Source of the DNA: Campylorhamphus procurvoides
Taxonomy: Eukaryota > Chordata > Aves > Passeriformes > Dendrocolaptidae
Direction of reading: 5' to 3'
DNA length: 64,000 nt
Assembly (NCBI GenBank): GCA_013396655.1
Contig: WBMV01008407.1
Coordinates: 1,168,583 to 1,232,582 of the forward strand
Position numbers and translations under genes: made by a program. Shown one piece after another: positions 58,903-64,000 of the stretch (the first letter of the stretch is position 1; each line of letters begins with the position of its first letter). The notes beneath the pieces are model-generated. The model worked only from the letters and a program-made list of their open reading frames with translations, was not told the DNA's origin and searched no databases.

Positions 58903-59145
58903 AGAACAGAATAGAATATTTCAACTGGGAGGGACCTAAAAGGACCATCTAGTCCAGCTGCCTGAACAATTCAGAGCAGACCAAAAGTTAAAACAAGTTG
59001 TAAGGGCACTGTCCAGGTATCTCTTAAACATTGACAAGCTTAGGGAATGGACCACCTCCCTAGGAAGCCTTTTCCAGTGTTTGACCACCCTCCTGGTAAA
59101 GAAATGCTTTCTAGTGTCCTGTCTAAACCACTCCTCAAAAGGTTA
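58903..59145 (-). mobile_element. CR1 LINE 3' end, - orientation
   Basis: On + it reads AATATTTCAACTGGGAGGGA, ACCATCTAGTCCAGCTGCCT, GGACCACCTCCCTAGGAAGC and AAGAAATGCTTTCTAGTGTC, the reverse complement pattern of the CR1 3' region. Diverged, 5'-truncated. Confidence 0.75.
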
Positions 59146-59672
59146 ACCTTAACCAGATCCTCCCTTCATTACAGGAAGAGGGGAGGCCTGAGGTAGGTGT
59201 GGTTTTCCTTTGATTCAGCAGGAGGCCCAGGTGACCCTATTAAACAAGCAAATAAACCTCAGGATGTTAAATTCATCTCCACAGAAATCAGCTGTAGAAG
59301 TCTCCTGTTCTGCTTCTGCTTCCTTAAACGTCAAACCCCAAATTCCTCTTACTAAAGGTAAAAGACAACATCCTGTTTTGGGAAGGATGTCCAAGTCCTT
59401 ATATCCTGATTGCTCTCAACAAACTTATCCTATTATTTTATAATAGCTTCAAAAAACATAAAAAAAGAGGAGTCACTGATTTTTTTTTAACTCATATTGA
59501 GCCCATGACCTTTTCTTTCTATTCCCAAATAAATAGTTCTATAACAAAGTGAAAAATACCTGCAACTGACAGGATTTTACAACTGCTAGGGACTGTCACA
59601 AGCCACATATTCTGACTTGCTTCACTAAGAGCCTTCAAAGAAACATCATGGGGATTGTTTTCATGGCTTACA

Positions 59673-59692
59673 CCTCCTCCTCCTCCTCCTCC
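59673..59692. repeat. (TCC)n microsatellite
   Basis: Six consecutive CTC/TCC units inside an otherwise unremarkable stretch. Confidence 0.85.
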
Positions 59693-62600
59693 CTGGTAGT
59701 TACAGCCAAAGGATTTGTGGGGAAGGTGAAGGCATGGAACTTTTCTGAAGGTATTGGAGAAGAAAGCACACTAAAATCATGTTTTGTCACAATAAACACC
59801 AGACTATATGGCTTTCTGTATTATGGTTGCTTTTGTTTTTGGGGCTGCGCCTTCTGGACTATTTTGGAAGACATGAAAAAGAATGACTCCTGTTGTTCTA
59901 GAATAGGTTTTCAGTTTGGGGAAGAAAGAACCAAAACACCCTACCAACCAAACCAACCAAACAAAAAAAAGAAAATGTTCAGCACATTATGTGAATTAGC
60001 TCAATGCCTAAACTCCAGACCCATTTCCAGCATTGACTGATTCCTCCTTTGATCAACACTCTTTCTTAAGCTTTGGAATAGATAGTGAGGGAGTATGTAA
60101 GATTTTTAATAGGAACAAGCAAATACATAACACTTTGCAAGGGCCAATTAATTTTTAAAATTATAAATGGTACGGAACAGGAAGACTGTATTCAGTGCAA
60201 TTAGTGGTTAGTAATTCTTTCAAATCAGGAAATTATGCATAAATCTTTTAAAATTCTTCTTGAACTACAGAAAAAGTGATAATATTTAAATAAATTTAAG
60301 AAGAAATAAATGCTAAATGTTTTACCGATTCCTGGATATGAAGCAATACATCTTTAATTAAATGTACTTTAAACCACTTAATAAGCATCCAAATTGCTGA
60401 CAATCAAGAGCAGTCAGAGCCCTTAAAGTAATTTGTCTCTTAATTTAATCAGTGACGAATAAGGTAAAATACCTGCTGAATACAGCAACTAAAACTTAAA
60501 GAGGCAGACACAGCAAAGTTAAACCAAGCAAAATATTTCTTGGCCTACAATTTGTAATTTAATTTATTTTCCTGATTCAGTAACATAATATTATGGCACC
60601 TACGAAGCCCAAAATATTTATATAAACCTGTGAATGTGAGAAAATGCATTCATCCTCTCATATACTTTTGGAGGCATTATTTTATTAATTCTTTGATTCA
60701 GGTATCAAGAGGAGCAATTTCTCCTGAGAATTCAGCCCGTCTTACACATTTCTACATCAAAAGATCTTGAACTTACTAAAACAGATATACCTAGAATAAA
60801 ATAATGTTAAGCATCTAGGGAGGTAAATAATAAATATATGGATTAAAAATTTAAAAAATGGGGGAAAATAGCAGCAAGCAAAACCACAGTAACAGCAGAA
60901 AACTCCCTAATCATTACTGAAAGTATATACCTAAATAATATCTGTGCTCTTGACTGCAGAGAGTAATCTGAAACTCTAAGTAACAAAAAATGTTTTACAC
61001 AGAGGGAGTGTATGGAAGGTTTTATCAGTAAGCATAACACATCATGTTGTGGTTTGAGAGTTAACTTCATGCAATAACAGACAAGACCTATCCAAAATTA
61101 GTAGATCAAAATACAAACATGATAATCTGTATTATGGCAACACCTGCAGACTTTATTATTACAGATGCTGTATAAAATAAAAGACAAGTATAATTACACA
61201 GAAGCAGATGGGCTGTGTTTTGGTGAGCTAATGGCACGGGTTTCAGTTGTATCAGCTCAGCATAGTAGCAAAGCTGCATAAAAGTCTTGTTTTCACTTCT
61301 GTGTATCTTAATGTGTTTTCATCCAGTGACGGCCAATCCTGTACAAAATCCTGCTGAAGACACAATGCCTGGGCGTGCTATCTTGGAACACTCGGGGCAG
61401 GTAAACCCCATACAGGGATTACAATGTGAGTTCACTTAACTTCATTAGGGTAAACTTCCCAGTTTTTTGGTCACTAGAGTATAATAAATATTCATTAATG
61501 AAGATTCAAAAATAGCATCTTTTTATTTCTTGGAGACAAGGCTTGTTGTGTAACGTCAGCTCAGAGGAAACAAGAGTCCCAGTGACTGAGAAGCCATCAG
61601 TGTAACACTGCTGTTTTGGTAATGGCTGAGAGATTAGGAGGCTTAAACAGGAGATGCAGTAAGCAGAAACACTGCTTAATTACAACAATTGAAATGAAAG
61701 TCATACTGTATCTACAACAACCCACAGAAAAATCACTAGCGTTATCTTTATTTATATTTTTATGCACATATGACAAGAAATTGGTCTACTAAGAAAAGGA
61801 GATATTGTAGATCTACAGTTTTGTCCAAGGAAAAGGGTAAGAGCATTGGTTTGTCTTGTTGAAGGATAACACTTAAAGACAGAAAGGAAGGACTGCACCA
61901 GCCTATTGTATTTCATGATACTGCTACTGATGAGACAGAGGAGCTAACAAAAACTACTCAAAAATCATTTGTTGAGACAGAAGCTTTACCTGGACCTGGT
62001 AATAGATATTGCATGCAAGTACAACTGACAAAGCTGGACAAATATGCCCAAGAAAGGGAGATTACAAAAATTCTCAGAATGACTGAAGAATCAGAAAAAA
62101 ATTCTGTCTCAGATGCCTTGAAGATGAACACAACCTTCCTTTTCACTGTTGTCAGACACTTCCTTGAATTGAAACAGGTCAAAATTTTTAACTTTAAAAT
62201 GGGAGGTGAGGAAAAAGGGCCTTTCTGGAAAAGAACAACACGATCTCACCATGGTGTGGTAATCAAACCTCTTCTCTTTGGAACTGATGTCACATGATAC
62301 ACTTCCAAGCAGCTGGTTGATTTGTGAACAAGGCAGATAAGAAAGGGAGCGCAATGTTCAGAGTGCCCAGAGGGCTGCACCAGCTCCCTGCAATGGGAGA
62401 AACCTCCCAGTAATGCCATGCCTAGGGGCAGGGCTCTCCTGGTATGAGCAAAGTGAGGGACAGAAGGTCTGTTCGGTGGTGATGGGATGTGTGCTTTTCA
62501 TGTATCCAAACTACATCCAGATGTCTGTCAGTTAGTTGTCCTTGTCAATGACAGGACTTTTGTCTGCCCAACTGAATGCACTTACTGCTGAAAGAAGCTG

Positions 62601-64000
62601 GAGGTAACCACACCAACATTTATTTAGTAAGCTAGGTTTTAAAACTTTGGTGGTCTTTAGATAGCTTACAGCACACTCAGCCTATTATATCATCAGTTAA
62701 ACCTAATAGCTCCTCAGTGTTATGAAAGGTAAGAATTGGCTTGGGGAGAAAATACCATCTTAGCCTCAGCTATCTGCAGTAATCTGCTTTCTTGATCTGC
62801 TCCTTGGTTTCTTTCATAACATTTCTGGAGCTAACAGACAGTGAGTAGGCAATAGGAGCTGCTGCTAGAGTTCATGAGTGAGAGCTGCTTGCCGTGATGC
62901 CTTTGTGCTTACACAGGACTAGTTGCATCTTGTTCGTTCAATGTGTAAGGAAAGTCTGCTTGTGAGAAACCAAGGGCACTGGACCAGCTACTGCCATGCA
63001 GAGAAAGCAAAGAGGGTCAGTGGCTGCTTTCGTCCCTTACCTTCTACTTTCACTGAGATGTCTCTTCCTGGCAGAATAAGAAGAGGTCTTATCTCCCTAA
63101 GCCTGTGCTGTACCAGGGAGCATTTTGCATACTTGCAAAGATGGTTCAAAAAGCTCTGGCACTGGGGATCTAAATGCATATTCTTTCATGCAGAAGAAAT
63201 AATAATAATAAAAACAAATATATCTGGTGCTTTTCGAATCAGTAAAATTAGGAACTCACAAGCACACAAAGATTTGGAGGACGACCATCTTTCCCTAGTT
63301 GCTCTGTAAATCAACAGTGTGTGCTGACAGGAAGGCTGCAGGGCATGGGAAGTGGGTCTGCCTCTCAGAGATAGCCAGGCTTCCTCTCCACACACACTTC
63401 CTTTTCAAAGCCCAGCAGTCTCGATTAACATACAAAAATTGCAACATTGTCATTGATGTTTTTTGTGTTATTATTAGAATAATTACTTTTACATCAAATA
63501 AGCAAATTTCAGCCTCCCTAACTGTGGCCTAAACATGGAAATCACAGAATCTGAGGAATCAAAATTGACATAACATAGCGTAAAAAAATATTTTAAATGC
63601 ACTCATACAATTCCTTTAGGCTCCTTCATATATATATCCACAGGAAATCCAGTATAACAGTTCAGAGATTAATATCCTTACTTTGCAGAGAAAGTACATG
63701 AGTTACTGGATCCCTGTACCAAGGGAGATTTGAGTAGCTTCAGGAAATGTCATATAGCCTATTGTTAAAAAAAAATTGGTAAGGTGGGAATCAGAGGGAA
63801 AGTAAAAAGACAGGGCAAAAACAGTTGTATTCTGAAGAGATGACATTTTTACATCTTTAGAACACCTTTTGTTTCAGTCATCCCATGTCACCTGCAAAAT
63901 ACCATTTTCCTGTGTCAAGCATTGTCAATTTATCAAAGACTAGGGAGAACTCAGCACCTGATGGGAGCAGCCATAAAGGCAACCTGGTTATAAAGAGAAA

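Larger units (their letters stand above)
57401..64000. other. intergenic, downstream of TDP2
   Basis: Repeat-bearing AT-rich DNA. Contains the LTR and CR1 pieces listed separately, a (TCC)n run at 59673-59692, and two unexplained open frames near 61.3 and 62 kb. From human synteny the next gene should be KIAA0319 on the + strand, but I recognise none of its exons. Confidence 0.5.

Noticed and set aside
62923..63309. 128-codon + frame
   Set aside because: No recognisable domain, includes a translated AAT microsatellite (IIIIK), and there is no coding-style composition.

Overview
The window is nuclear genomic DNA from a bird, most likely a neoavian such as a passerine. Five ordinary vertebrate protein-coding genes with GT-AG introns can be read exon by exon. 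The 3' end of a CR1 LINE, ending in the typical TTCTATGA-like tail, and several solo LTR-like blocks with avian ERV start sequences lie around the last gene. Species assignment beyond bird is inference. There is no operon structure, CRISPR array or other prokaryotic feature.

Layout: (1) 1-11.85 kb, + strand: the last seven coding exons and 3'UTR of RIPOR2 (FAM65B), with its 5' part outside the window. (2) 16.4-22.1 kb, - strand: complete GMNN (geminin, 206 aa), six coding exons plus a non-coding first exon in a CpG island. (3) 22.2-29.4 kb: intergenic, with an AT-rich possible enhancer, a strong CTCF-like motif and a perfect 15-bp micro-hairpin. (4) 29.4-37.5 kb, + strand: C6orf62 (229 aa, five coding exons), with two N gaps in its CpG-island promoter. 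(5) 37.5-44.6 kb: intergenic. (6) 44.6-50.8 kb, - strand: ACOT13 (140 aa, three coding exons). (7) 50.9-57.4 kb, + strand: TDP2 (383 aa, seven coding exons), with ERV-type LTR pieces in intron 2. (8) 57.4-64 kb: repeat-containing intergenic DNA with two weak unexplained exon candidates.

The order RIPOR2 / GMNN / C6orf62 / ACOT13 / TDP2 with strictly alternating strands is, from memory, the same block found at human 6p22 (reversed), so this is a conserved syntenic segment. ACOT13 and TDP2 are head-to-head with only 78 bp between their start codons, so they must share one promoter island. RIPOR2 and GMNN converge, as do C6orf62 and ACOT13; GMNN and C6orf62 diverge from separate CpG islands. The genes do not form one pathway: RhoA inhibition, replication licensing, an uncharacterised conserved protein, acyl-CoA hydrolysis, and repair of topoisomerase 2 adducts.

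I found no convincing previously undescribed system. The most interesting items are the compact bidirectional promoter, the micro-hairpin, the CTCF-like motif, the altered geminin C-terminus, the tandem or nested LTRs inside TDP2, and a few unexplained open frames. CpG-island limits, UTR ends and repeat boundaries were judged by eye.
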